A DNA stretch of 64,000 nt from Lagopus muta. Its lineage: Eukaryota; Chordata; Aves; Galliformes; Phasianidae. The notes beneath the pieces were generated by a model. It worked only from the letters and a program-made list of their open reading frames with translations, did no database searches and was not told where the DNA came from. The stretch lies in NCBI RefSeq assembly GCF_023343835.1, contig NC_064435.1, positions 84,509,288 through 84,573,287 on the forward strand, written 5' to 3'. Both the position numbers and the translations under genes were made by a program. Positions 12,501 to 23,570 of this stretch are shown piece by piece; position 1 is the stretch's first letter; each line of letters opens with the position of its first letter.

Positions 12501-14261
12501 TGCTGGCAGGCAAGGACAGCATGCACTCTGGATGCTTTTCAAGGAGTGCGGCCTGGTTTTAAACACTTGCTTTTAAAACTGAAATGAAATGCATGTGGTG
12601 GTCTTGAATGGCTCTGAGAGCTGGAAGTGATGAGGTTGCACTAACTAAGGTATGAAATGTATATATTAGAGGCTCCATAAGATACTTCTTGATCTCCTTC
12701 ACTTGAATGCAAAATTGTACGGGAGGTTGAGAGATGAGCACTGGAGGTCATTGCTTCTTCCTTAAGTACAGACCTTAAGTTGGTGGAAGAAAGCCACAGA
12801 AAGGTCAACAATACCACAAAAGCTTTTAGAGTGAGGTAAGAGGATGGGACTAGGAGCTTTTCTCCTTCTGGTACTGGGATAGGGCTGCTTAGGAGAAGAC
12901 GTGCCATCACCTTGTGTGGTTTCTTGGCCTTGCGTCCAGTCTGTTCGACCTTGAAGATGGGGTCACATGCAGTTCCTCACCATCACCACAGGGAGCCTCT
13001 GGAGGATGCAGCAACATCCTTGAAAGGTTATGGGACTTTGAATTTCCCTTTTTCAGTAATAGACCTTGGGTTTAGGCACCTCATCTTACCTTTTGTTTTA
13101 TGTTTTGCTTTTGCTTTTTGTTCACCATGACAGCATGCACGTGCAGAATAAGAAAATAGGAGAATGGGGTTCATTAGGAATATAACAGCTTGATGACAGA
13201 TTAGTTAGCTACCAAAACCAGTAACTATTAAAAAAAAAATCCTTCTCCCCCTAAAATTGCTACATGTTCCTGCCAGCCAGCTCATAAACTGAATATAAAT
13301 TAAATAACACTTTGCAACAGAGCCAGTAAAGTTGCTAAAGAAAGCATCAACAGAACATTTCCGACATAATAAGGAAGAGTTTTCAATGGCCAAGACATTA
13401 CAGCACCATCTGAAATTCCCTAACGTGTCTGTCCTTAGAAGGTCAGCACAGAGAATTATTGAGCAAAGCAAAAACCGGTCTGCACAATAAAAACAAACAG
13501 GCATACACAGAAAGGGTGCAACTTGGTTCTTGTGCATTGTGTACCCATGGTGTGCCCATTTCCTTGGACTTGCTGCTGTTTTCCTTCCTTCTAGGCACTG
13601 CTTCTCAAGTTTTCTTGTCACCACTGTGCCAAAAGGGGAACTGTTGTCCTCTTTACGGCCTTTCTTCTCTCACTGAAGTATAATTCTGTTAATTGGTCTC
13701 TTCCCTTTCTCATTTGCAGTGAAATGTTTTCCCCTCTTCCTAAAGTTTACTAGCAAATTGTCTTTTTGTCATCCCAGCATGATGCAGCTATCATTGTGAT
13801 AGGGTTGTTATAAACACAGAAATTCTTGTCAACCAACCCATTTGTGAGCCTGTATATGTGTTGATACTCAGGGTTGGCTTTGCTGACACCTTTTAAAGGC
13901 AAAAAGGCAAGCTAAAGAACAGCCTGGTGATTATTCTTGCCTTATCCTTTGGTCTGTCTTGCCTTGGAACATTTGCTCAGGTCCCATGCTGGCAATTCAT
14001 TTATAAATTACTGGAACTCAGGTAAAACACAACATATTTCTGGATTTTATGGTGTTTGTTTCTTGTTGTGGGGATTTTTATTGAGACATTTTCCACCTGA
14101 AGGGAAAACTGCTGTACCTCAGAGTCATTTAATGGCCTTCTTCTTCTGAAGTCCTTGCTTCAGGTTTCTCGGATGATATAAAATAGATAAAATTATCGGA
14201 TTTTTTTTTTTTTTTTCCCTTTCACTGTAATTCTAGACAGATTTCTAAACCCAAGATTTCA
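6531..14261. other. Unique AT-rich non-coding DNA (7.7 kb)
   Basis: The longest stretch without an identified repeat on the left side. The part just after 6531 might still be decayed CR1. A run of 11 G lies at 8232-8242. Open frames reach 132-139 codons (for example 8057-8455 plus and 13205-13624 minus) but have no recognisable domain and overlap frames on the other strand. I see no exon, RNA gene or promoter I can support. Confidence 0.5.
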
Positions 14262-14350
14262 GAGAATCATACAAAGTCACCCTGTAAGAGGGTCTCAGGA
14301 GATCATCTCCTGCACCCCTTTGAAACAAGGTATTTTTCCACATATTTCAC
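14262..14350 (-). mobile_element. CR1: Probable ancient CR1 3' end fragment
   Basis: The words 'agagaatcatacaaagt', 'ggtctcaggagatcatctcctgcaccccttt' and 'aacaaggta' line up in order with the antisense CR1 3' end (tail, GGACCTCTGGAGATCATCTAGTCCA, AAGCAGGT). Divergence is high, so this is a plausible but not certain old copy, on the minus strand. A 16-T run sits just upstream at 14201-14216. Decayed CR1 may continue to the right. Confidence 0.5.
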
Positions 14351-15726
14351 AGCAGGTTTACTGGACGTATTGTCAATCCTTCTCAGCATATGTTAATCAA
14401 GATTTAACACATGACTCCTTGTTTGTCCTCACAGGTTGCATTTCCCAGCCTTTTGTCATTGCTTTTGCTCAGCTCTGAGCCCAGCTCAACTTGCCCATCT
14501 CCTCCCTGAAGTGTATCAACCAGTATCAGAACGTGTTCTACTCAGCAGCACTTGGGAAATGAATAACCCCCTCTGAAACCACACTTTAGGTCAGGAAATA
14601 GTTTTGAGAAGATGAACACAAGTATCGTGAGAAGCTGAGAGCTCACCTGGTGGTATTGTCCCTTCCCTTCCACTACTTTGCCTGCTTTGGAGATGGGTCC
14701 CCCTGACATATTAAATATGCAGGGAGTTGGGCACCAGAATGCTCTTCTAGACGAATATGGTCAACTCTTAGTACTCATAAAATGCCAAATAACCTTATAA
14801 GCATCTACTTTTTTTTAATGATTGGGTTTCAGTCGGGGAAGTTGGGTTTTTACTCACAGCCACCTGTCTCTGATGATGCAGGTCTGCTTTGAGCAGATCT
14901 CACACTCAGCCCTGCCAAGACTTGCAGAACAAGCACAGTGCTGCCTTATTCTACCTGTTGGAAAACTGCTTTCATGTGTACTCTCAATGGTCTTTTTTTC
15001 TTACACTTTTAATATACCTCGTCCTGCTTTCCAATCTTTTTATTATCAAGAAATGAGGCACAGACCAATTCTTTGCTCTCAGAGATACTTTTTAAACCAA
15101 ATGAGGACAAAGCAGTGCAAAGAGTACTCAGATATGCTGCCCAGATCCAGATTCAGGTTCTGACCCTGTACAAAGCTTTAGCCAGTGCTTTAAGCATCAC
15201 ATTGTTTGGTCCCTTAGAGCCAACAGCCCCTTCAGTCAGATCATACAATGATCAACCTTCCCATGAATGCTTTAGGAAGCTGCAATCCAGGAGAAAGACT
15301 GTTACTGCCAAGCCTTGCTAGAAAGAAATGTTTACATCCTTGAGGAAGCAAAGCTAAGGCTGCATGGTTTTGGGTGATTAAACAGCCTTGCTATCTTGCA
15401 TTCAGGAGAGCCTGTCTTTAGGCTCTCAGTTTTGAGTACCCCAGTGCTTTAGGTTAGAGCTGGAAGTTTGCTGGGAGGCTGCACCAGCAGTTTGTCCTGA
15501 GCTGACTGGGTCGGGCTCTTGTGGGGAACAGCAGAGCTAAAGGGGATGGGAGGGTGGGATGGGCCTGCCTGCCACTCTTGGCAAAAGTGAAACTAGCTTC
15601 TTTCTAGATAGTAAGGTAGGTCAGTTTTGCCAGGGTGTGAAACACCTGCAGTATCCTTCCAGGTTCAGGCTGTTGCTTCCATGCAAAGTGTATTGAAAAA
15701 CACGGGTATACATTTAACTAATAATT
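14351..15726. other. Unique non-coding DNA
   Basis: No gene recognised. A 113-codon plus-strand frame (14822-15163) and an overlapping 82-codon frame have no known domain. The first 200 bases could be further remnants of the old CR1 to the left. Confidence 0.45.
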
Positions 15727-17010
15727 TCATAGAATCATAGAATCTTGAGTTGGAAAGGACCCTTGGAAGATCATCTAGTCCAACTCCCCTGCAATGAACG
15801 GGGATACCTATAGCTACATCAGGTTGCTCAGAGCCCCGTCCAGACTGGCCTTGAATATCTCCAGCAATGGGGTTTCTCTGGGTAACCTGTTCTAGTGACT
15901 CACCACCCTCACTGTAAAAATCTTCCTTATATCCAATCTAAATCTCTCCCCTTCCAGTTTAAAATCATTTCCACTTGTCCTATCGTAACAGATCTGCTAA
16001 AGAGTTCACCCCCTCCCTTCTTACAGTCCCCCTTTGAATGCTGAAATGCTGCTTTCAGGTATCCCCAAACCTTTTCTTCTCCAGAATGAACAGCCCCAGC
16101 TTTCTCAGCCTGTCCTCAGAGGGGAGGTGTTCTATCCCTTGCCTCATTTTGATGGCTCTCCTCTGGCCGCACTCCAGCAGGTCCACATCTCTCCAGTACT
16201 GAGGACATCTGGACACATTACTTCAAGTGAGGCCTTACCAGTGCAGAGCAGAGAGGCAGGATCTCCTCCCTTGACCTGCTGGCACACTTCTTTTGATGCA
16301 GCTCAGGATATGGTTGGCTTTCTGGGCTGCAAGGGCACATAACTGGCTTATTTCCAGCTTGCCATCCACCAGTATCCCCAAGTTCTTTTCAGAAGGGCTT
16401 TGCATCCTTACATCCTCCAGCTTGTATTGATAGTAGGGGTTGCCACAACTGAGGTACAAGACCCCAGGCTTGGATTTGTTGAACCTCACCTGGGCCTACT
16501 GCTGAAGCCTGTCTAGGTCTCTCTGGATGGCATCCCATCCTTCAGGAATTGACCACACCACACAGCTTGGTGTTATCCACAAACTTACCAAGAGTGCACT
16601 CGATCCCACTGTCAGTTTCATTGATGAAGATGTTAAAGAGCATTGGTCTCAGTATAGAGCCTGAAGGGACACCACTCATCGCTGATCTCCGTCCAGACAC
16701 TGATCACCACTCCCTGGGTGCAATATTGCACAACCTGTTCCTTGTCTGTCAAACAGCCCACACATCAAATCCGTATCTTTCCATATATTTCTCTCATATC
16801 TTTTTGAGAGAAGGATGTTCTGAGGCACTACATCAAGACCTGAAGTTCAGATAGATGACATCAGTGGCTCGTTTCTTGTCCACTGACACAATTATGCCAT
16901 CATAAAAAGCAAGAAAATTGGTCAGGCAGGACCTTGGTGAAGCCATACTGTTTGTCCCGTATCACCTCCCTCTTCAGTAATTATCTCACTTCTTGTGATG
17001 CATCAGGCTG
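15727..17010 (-). mobile_element. CR1: CR1 LINE, 1.28-kb 5'-truncated copy with RT C-terminal remains
   Basis: The left edge is TCATAGAATCATAGAATC, the complement of the CR1 3' tail, followed by 'ggaaaggacccttggaagatca' and the full run of antisense CR1 landmarks up to the region encoding the C-terminal part of the reverse transcriptase. On the minus strand at about 16235-16489 an 84-codon frame reads with the CR1 pattern MxFNKxKxxVLxL, a NLGxLVDxKL motif, AxxKANxILxCI and the start of a RxSxxxLxSALxx-like stretch, which is the segment downstream of the RT palm. Stops and indels interrupt it elsewhere. This is the longest continuous, readily alignable CR1 here; the 5' breakpoint near 17010 is approximate. 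Confidence 0.95.
16235..16489 (-). pseudogene. CR1 ORF2 reverse-transcriptase fragment (84 codons)
   Basis: An open minus-strand frame inside the 15727-17010 CR1. It carries the region after the RT catalytic core: NKSKPGVLYL near residues 4-13, NLGILVDGKL near 36-45, and AAQKANHILSCIKRSV near 53-68. In an intact CR1 this is internal to a protein of roughly 900-1000 residues with endonuclease and RT domains. No catalytic residues remain, so it is a fossil rather than a gene. Confidence 0.85.
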
Positions 17011-17321
17011 CATATACCTAACTGCATAATTTTACTCTTTTCTGTTTTCTTGTTTCTTTTGAAAGTGACCTTTACACAATTCAATTTATTTTGTCAGTGT
17101 TGAAAGTTTGCACGTTAGGAAGGTTTTCTGATTGAACAAAAAGTTTGAAACCTCATTGATAGCCTAAATCTTTTTTCTTTTCACATGAAAAACTTTCCTT
17201 ACTGTTATTATCTAACATTTTTATTTCCTTATATGCTAATTCCTAGCTGTGAGCAGAGGAATCATCCACAAACCGTTCTTTTGGATGGTCGCAGCAGTCT
17301 TGGAGCTAAGCTGAGGTGTTG

Positions 17322-17335
17322 GTGCCCTCTAGTGA
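17322..17335 (-). promoter_or_regulatory. Putative CTCF binding motif
   Basis: The minus strand reads TCACTAGAGGGCAC, which fits 13 of 14 positions of the published vertebrate core CCASYAGRKGGCRS; only the first C is replaced by T. The surrounding 120 bases are richer in CpG than the neighbourhood. Motif match only; occupancy cannot be judged from sequence. Confidence 0.4.
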
Positions 17336-20070
17336 GCGCTATCTCATTTCACGAGGAGTGCGTGCCTCAAGCCGATTGCTGCTACGAATATCTTCTTCAG
17401 CTTGTGCTTTGCTTAGAACTAATTATCAAGTCTGAAATACTAAGCAGCAGAGGCCCACACCTCTGCAGCCCCAGGAGTCGCTGCTAATGAACCAGCATGA
17501 ACCATTCATGTTGTATAATTCGGGAAACACATATAGGAGCATTTCTTGCACTTGCATTACCTATAAGAAAATTGCTCTTTTCCCAAGTTTGCATAACATA
17601 TGGTGTGCATGTGCTGAACATCCACCTGTTGCCACCCACATGCTCCTTCCCCACCTCCCTGGTGCAAACTTAGACACCATGCCTATGCTACCTTTTCCAG
17701 CAGCATTGCACATGCCCAGTCAGTTATCTCTTCTTGTCCACTGAGATTTTTAAGTACCTTAAGGTCTGGACAAATTTTTTAGTATGTGTGCATACCATGG
17801 AGCTTTGATCTTCGAGGTACCAAGGAGGAGCACTATGATTCACAAATGGATCCAGTGATTAGCTGCAACTGGCTGAACAAATCATGGTGTAATGTTTGGT
17901 TTACTGGTTAGAAGGAGCCCCCTTTAAGCTAAGTAGATCACAATCATAAATCTCTCTGAAATCCAGGTGAGAGGAATGGGATGTCTGCTACATTTTCCAG
18001 AAGGGCTGGGTCAATCTCTGCAAGTTCTTCTTGAAGAAATTCAGGCATTTATGTTTACATTCATTCAAATTAATAGCATACATGTACAATATGCATTTAT
18101 CTTGGGAAAATATTGACCAATGTTTCTCTAGTTGACATAACTGAGGCCAGGGTCTGGCGGGACTCTGAGAAATTTGTCCCTCACACTGCACCATGCAGGA
18201 GAAGCCTAAGATGTACCCAGGTGCTTTACTGCTCTGCACAGCACAAACAGGGAAACAATGATGGCAAAGAAGCAGTTTGCTGCACTCACGACTGTCCAGT
18301 AACACTGTGGAAACCATACATGGCACAGCAAGCTGCCCTGGAGAACTGACTTTCCATGTTGATATGAGACCCTGGCAGCAAGAGCTGAGTCCCCTCTGCA
18401 GTCCCCCCTGCAGAGAACAGCAGCTGCCTAAACTCAGAGACGCTACCAGATACTTCTAGCATTAGGCATTTTCTGTCTTGTCTGAATAAGGAATGTTTCC
18501 AGGTCTCACTGAGACTAGCAAAGGCACAGGCACAGTTCCAAGGCCCGAGGAGATGTAAGCTGTGAGATTAAGTGATGGGAAAATGAGAGCAGTCATGTTG
18601 TCTGTGGCACAACAGCCTCCTAGTGACAGTCTGTGTCAAACGTAGAAAGCATAAAGTGGCAGAGATTTGTCCTTTGTGTTCCTTGTTCATTTTTATCCAA
18701 CACTTTCTAACTCCTTAGAACTTTAATCTCAGCTTAATGCCAATGTCCAACTCATCCATCAGTGCCCTGAAGAGGTTCCTGGAATGATGAGGGTAACAAT
18801 CATAATGCAGCTCTTCTTCCTGAAAAAGTGCATGACTTGACAAAAAAAAATATCAAAACTAATACACAATTCCAGCTATTCTGGACAACCACAATCTCTC
18901 TGTATTCTTCTATTCACTGCAGTGTCAGGTGGATGTTTTTTCTATCGTCTTGGCTGATGGTCACACTTCCGTACAGACGTTGTTTCTATCTGATAGGGAT
19001 TTCACACACAGCAAACCTAAATCAACTGGAGAATGCTTATACAGTGACTGCTCAAGTGACACCCATGAAAAGCAGCTGACAAAGTAAATTCACTTAATGC
19101 ACTTAAATAGTGTGTTTTCTGGGGCGCGTTCAGGTTAACTGTGTGGGTAGGTTAAAAACAGACTTCTCTATGGCTCTCCCCAGCAAATCCTGTCGTGATC
19201 CTCCTTGTCAAGCAAGCAGAATCTGCAAGTGGAGGAGGAGAAGCTTGGCAGAGCTGTGGAAAATTTCAGAGGAAACTGTCAGAAAATCTCCAAGGATTAC
19301 AAAATTGCCTTTTTCATGGGAGTTGCAATGTTTTCCAAAGGGCAGCACTCAGACACTATCTGCCTACCTAGGTGCTCTCATAGGTGAAAAGGTAGGATTT
19401 AGGCTTCCTCTTAATGTGAGGACTACATTCAGTTATAGGTTTGCCCGTTGGTGAGAAGAAATCATTTTAGTTACTTAAGAAAAGCAAGTCTATAAATAGC
19501 AGTGTGATTCTGCTACAGATGGGCAGAAACTCCATCTCTTCATCTGAACATTTCATGCTTTGGGGCACTTGAAATATGAGTCTGACGTTTGCATCATTAA
19601 ATGTTTAGAGTCCTCCTACACAAGATTGTAAAACATGCAATTTTCAGCAGATGTTACTTTAGTCAGATTCTCTCCCCGTTTCTCTGCCTCTCTTTCTTTA
19701 TTTCCCCTTCTCCTGCTGTTGAATCCTAAAGATTTTCACAGAAAATTATTTTTATAGATGTTTTTATTAGAGCACTATCCCTGCTAAACGCATCTATGAA
19801 ATTCTCAATTAGATTGTACCCACCTACAGACCCTGCGGTTTCCTGTTAGATTTTCAAACTTGATTTCATCCAAGTTTCTTCCTGGGTACACTTTAAATGT
19901 CAAATTACAACTTTCAGCCTGTGATGTTATATATAGCAATTTCATCCCCTACCTTCCAGCTTTCAGAGGAAACTTTTTCTTTCCTTTTGCACACACAACC
20001 TCCACAAGCTGTCTGATGTTTCCTGTCACAGTTCACAGAGAAATCTCTCTTTGGAGAGATTCAAACCATT

Positions 20071-20093
20071 AAAAAAAAAAAAAAAAAAAAAAA
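20071..20093 (+). repeat. Poly-A run, 23 nt
   Basis: Uninterrupted A-run in unique sequence. The sequence immediately to the left shows no recognisable processed pseudogene or SINE body, so I treat it as a simple homopolymer. Confidence 0.9.
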
Positions 20094-20451
20094 TCAGCAA
20101 TGAAAGATTTTTTAGAAAGTTACTATTATGTAAGGGGAGCAGAACTGTTATGTAAGGGAAAGAGTGCTATGGAGAGGAAGACGCACAAAATAATATGAAA
20201 ACTTAACTCCTTGAAGGCCCGAGGAAAAGACTGAGAGCTTGCGTATTTTCCTCGTAGTATCAGTTAGGTTGATTAAGAATATTGCCTCTTTCTTTCACTT
20301 GCTGCCTCCAGCTCATAAAGTGGTGATGCTGCTGCTGCAGTGGTAAACCGTGTTAAAACAGGACAGCATTACTGTGTGCTGGTGAGGTCAACCCAAGCAG
20401 ACAGGATCATATATGCTTATATTTTTAAACAGAAAACTAGACTGACACCTT

Positions 20452-20860
20452 CACTGAATCAGACTCATTAAGGTCAGAAAGGACCACTAAGATCATTTAG
20501 TCCAACTACCAACCACTCAGTGCAACATTTACCCTTTCCATGAAAACCTTCAGGGATGGTGACACTCCACCACCTCCCTAGGCAGCCTGTTCCAATACAC
20601 CAATGCTCTTCTGAGAAGAAACTTGTTTTTTAGGCCATTCCCTCTCATCCCATCACTGGGATGATCATCCCATGGGATCATCATCCCATGGGCACACTGC
20701 TGGCTCACGTTCAGCCAGCTGTCAACACTCCCAGATCATTTTCTTCTGCTCAGCTTTGCCAGCCACTCTGCCTCAAGCCTTGTTGCAATGCATGGGGTTG
20801 TTGTGACTGAAGTGCAGGACTTAGTCTTGTTAAAGCTCCCTGTCCATGCTGTCCTGTCAA
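20452..20860 (-). mobile_element. CR1: CR1 LINE with internal deletion
   Basis: The left part (20452-20650) follows the antisense CR1 3' end: degraded tail, 'gatcatttagtccaacta', 'ctccaccacctccctaggcagcctgttcca', 'ttctgagaagaaac', 'aggccattccctct'. The right part (about 20692-20860) jumps to a region several hundred bases further into the element: 'ggcacactgctggctcacgttcagcc', 'gttgcaatgcatggggttgttgtgac', 'gaagtgcaggactta'. The intervening CR1 sequence is missing and the junction is filled by a palindromic GGGATGATCATCCC / CATCCCATGGG cluster at 20658-20692. Non-coding. Confidence 0.92.
20658..20692. repeat. Palindrome cluster at the CR1 deletion junction
   Basis: GGGATGATCATCCC at 20658-20671 is a perfect 14-bp palindrome. 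It overlaps CCCATGGG (20669-20676) and is followed by a near copy ending at 20692. It sits exactly where about 0.4 kb of expected CR1 sequence is missing. Confidence 0.85.
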
Positions 20861-23003
20861 ATGTATGCTAGAACAGTAACTTACAGAGGCAATTTTAAAG
20901 GCTGAAAGCACCGTCTAAGGCTCTTTCATCAGGAGTCCTTCAGCTGCTCCATGCACCCTTACAAACGGATGAAAATGAAAACTGGTAGAAGCAGAACCCT
21001 GGAGATGCAGGCTGTTCTTCTGATTCAGGCTTCCTATCCCTCCAGGAGTCAGTAAAAGCTCTGTGCTGCAATTTCCTACCTTATTCACTACTGAACCTGC
21101 TTTGCTTGTTTAGCATTTATCAGGTCTACACTTTGCATGCAGACTGTATGCTGGATTTACAGAACAGGCAAACCAAAAGGAGACTTCTAGCTCTGTTTTG
21201 TAAGAGTCAGGATAGAAAATCCTCTGGAAAATGAACTGGAGATTTAACATAGTAGCTTTGCTCTTGAACAAATCATTCCTTAAGGTATTAAGGAAACATC
21301 AATTTAAATTTCAGTGCTGCTAATGAGACCACAGAAGCTTTATTACTATATGCAAAACACTTAGTTTATACTGCCCTCTTCTGTAGTACGCTGAAAGTGA
21401 AAACATTATTAAGGCCAGGAATTGCTCCAAGAAAAGAAATCCCATTTACTATTTAGGATCCCTCTGTGTCAAATTCTCCCTCCAGGCCAGCTTTTCCTTC
21501 TGGTTGGTTTTTTTTTTTTTTTTTTTTGTGAAAACACTGTCCATAGCCAGAATATAACATTTCATGTTTGTCCTTTCTAGGTTGGCCTTTGCTAATAGCT
21601 GTTCTGCAGAGTAGGTGTCACTTCTCAAAATACCACTGTTACGTAAAGCCTGATTGATATGAGCTAAGGTGGGCAGAAAAGAGTTATCAAAATGTGACTG
21701 TTTGAAAGAGAAGAATGTATTTTTGTTTAAAGCAGTGGGAGGGCATAATTACCTGTGCTGAGGATAGGAAAGAGATGAGCTCACTTTGCCGACGTTAAGG
21801 TCTGCAGAGTGCAGACCTCCCTGTTTGTGTGCTTCCCTGTGCCACACTGCCCTGAAATATCCAAAAGGGTTTCCAAAATCCCACCGCTGTTATAACATAG
21901 CAGCTAAACAATGCCATGCTGTTTATCCAAAGAGCATTAGCAGTCAGTGTGTTTACACCACATATACAGAGGTCTGTGAGTGCTGAAGGATGCACAGTGA
22001 GCAGCTGGCTGGGGCTCACCATGTTTGCCCTGGTGTGGAGTGGCAAACGGGGTGAGGAGGTCCTGAATATCCCCTGGCTTGGAAACTGTTGAAAGATAGG
22101 ATTAAAACAAAAAAATAAAAAAAGCCCCAGCACCCAGAGCTTGGTTCATTTTCAAGGCATGTTGCTTGCTAAGTTATGAGAGAGAAGCTGGTAAGTGATG
22201 CTTTAAAAAGAGCTCTGCAAATTTCCAGCTTCCCTGTTGCAGGGGATTTGGTTTCAATCCACAGCTGTGTTCAAAAAGTAGCTCCCAGTGTCTTCCCCTT
22301 AACTGTCTAAGCCAGCTATCTTCAGCATTTCACCTTTCTGAGACCCTGGGAACCCTATTCTCTGCAGTGTCTCTGCCAAGCTGTCACTATTCTGGCAGGT
22401 GTGCACAGGTTTTCTAAAGGTTTGTTTTGACCACAGAAGGCTCTGTTTTAGTTCTATGATGAGGCCTCGCCATGTAAATGCATTAAATTCCATCTACCAA
22501 GAAGCTGTTTTGTTCACTCAGTAAATTGTAGAGGAGAGCAGGAGGGACTTGTATAATACACAGCATATTGCAGCCTTGATAAATATTGGAGCTGGTGCTC
22601 AGATAAAGAAATCCTATAAAATACACTGTTTGCTGAAGAACTTATTTCAAGATACATTCTCACTTCTTAACGATCCTTCAATTACCAACTTTCTGACCAA
22701 TAATGAGAACAGCTGGTGTAAATTGATTAACAGAAACAGTACTTGGCATTTTTGTAATTTTGCTTTATAACCATTATTCTCGCACATATTACAGTACAGC
22801 TGTACCTGTACACATACATAATCATTTCAAAGTAACTTGTCAAAGGTGAAATAATGATACATTTGAACATCTTAGCCACTGGTTCTTCAATGACTTTGCT
22901 ACTAATAATATTTGTTCCAGCATTATATCCTGAAAGATACATACATTTAGTAACGGACCAGAAAGCTCTTTTCCCTAAACAGTAGCACATCTTTTCATGG
23001 TCT
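20861..23003. other. Unique non-coding DNA with a T-run and a second CTCF-like motif
   Basis: No gene recognised. It holds a T-run of 20 at 21508-21527 and a weaker CTCF-like motif at 21371-21384. A 112-codon minus-strand frame (21795-22133) has no known domain. Confidence 0.5.
21371..21384 (-). promoter_or_regulatory. Weaker putative CTCF motif
   Basis: The minus strand reads ACAGAAGAGGGCAG, fitting 12 of 14 positions of CCASYAGRKGGCRS. It has the same orientation as the motif at 17322-17335, about 4 kb away. Such matches occur by chance, so confidence is low. Confidence 0.25.
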
Positions 23004-23570
23004 CGTAGAAACATAGGATCATAGAATGGTCTGGGTTGAAAAGGTCTTCAGAGATCATCTAGTTTCAAATCCCCTGCTATGTGCAGGGTCACCAACCAGC
23101 AGACCAGGCTGCCCAGAGCCACATCCAGCCTGGCCTCCAGAGATGGGGCATCCACAACCTCCTTGGGCAATCTGTTCCAGTGCTTCACCACCCTCTGAGT
23201 GAAAAACTTCTTCCCAGTATCTAGCCTAAACCTCTCCTGTCTCAGTTTAAGACCATCCCCCCCTTGTCCTATCACTATCCACCCTCGTAAACAGCCCTTC
23301 CTGTTTATACACCTCCTTCAAGTATTGGAAGGTCTCAATGAGGTCTCCTCAGAGCCTTCTCTTCTCCAAGCTAAGCAAGCCCAGTTCCCTTAACCTTTCC
23401 TCATAGGAGAGGTGCTCCAGCCCCCGATCATATCAGTGGCCCTCCTCTGGACCCGCTCTGAGAGCTGCATGTCCTTTCTGTACTGGAGACCCCAGGCCTG
23501 GAAGCACTACTGCAGATGGGGCCTCACAAGAGCAGAGTAGAGGGGGACAATCACCTTCCTCTCCCTGAGG
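23004..23570 (-). mobile_element. CR1: CR1 LINE, 3' fragment
   Basis: The left edge carries 'ataggatcatagaatggt', followed by 'agagatcatctagtttcaaa', 'ctgcccagagccacatccagcctggcc', 'cttgggcaatctgttccagtgcttcaccaccctctgagtgaa' style blocks and 'gaggtctcctcagagcc'. The minus-strand frame at 23048-23275 reads KFFTQRVVKHWNRLPKEVV, the C-terminal CR1 ORF2 motif. The copy is truncated near 23570, where CR1 similarity stops abruptly. Confidence 0.95.

Larger units (their letters stand above)
17011..20451. other. Unique non-coding DNA with a CTCF-like motif and a poly-A run
   Basis: No coding region recognised. It contains a CTCF-like motif at 17322-17335 (listed separately) and a run of 23 A at 20071-20093. 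A pair of overlapping frames at 19110-19454 has no recognisable domain. Confidence 0.5.
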
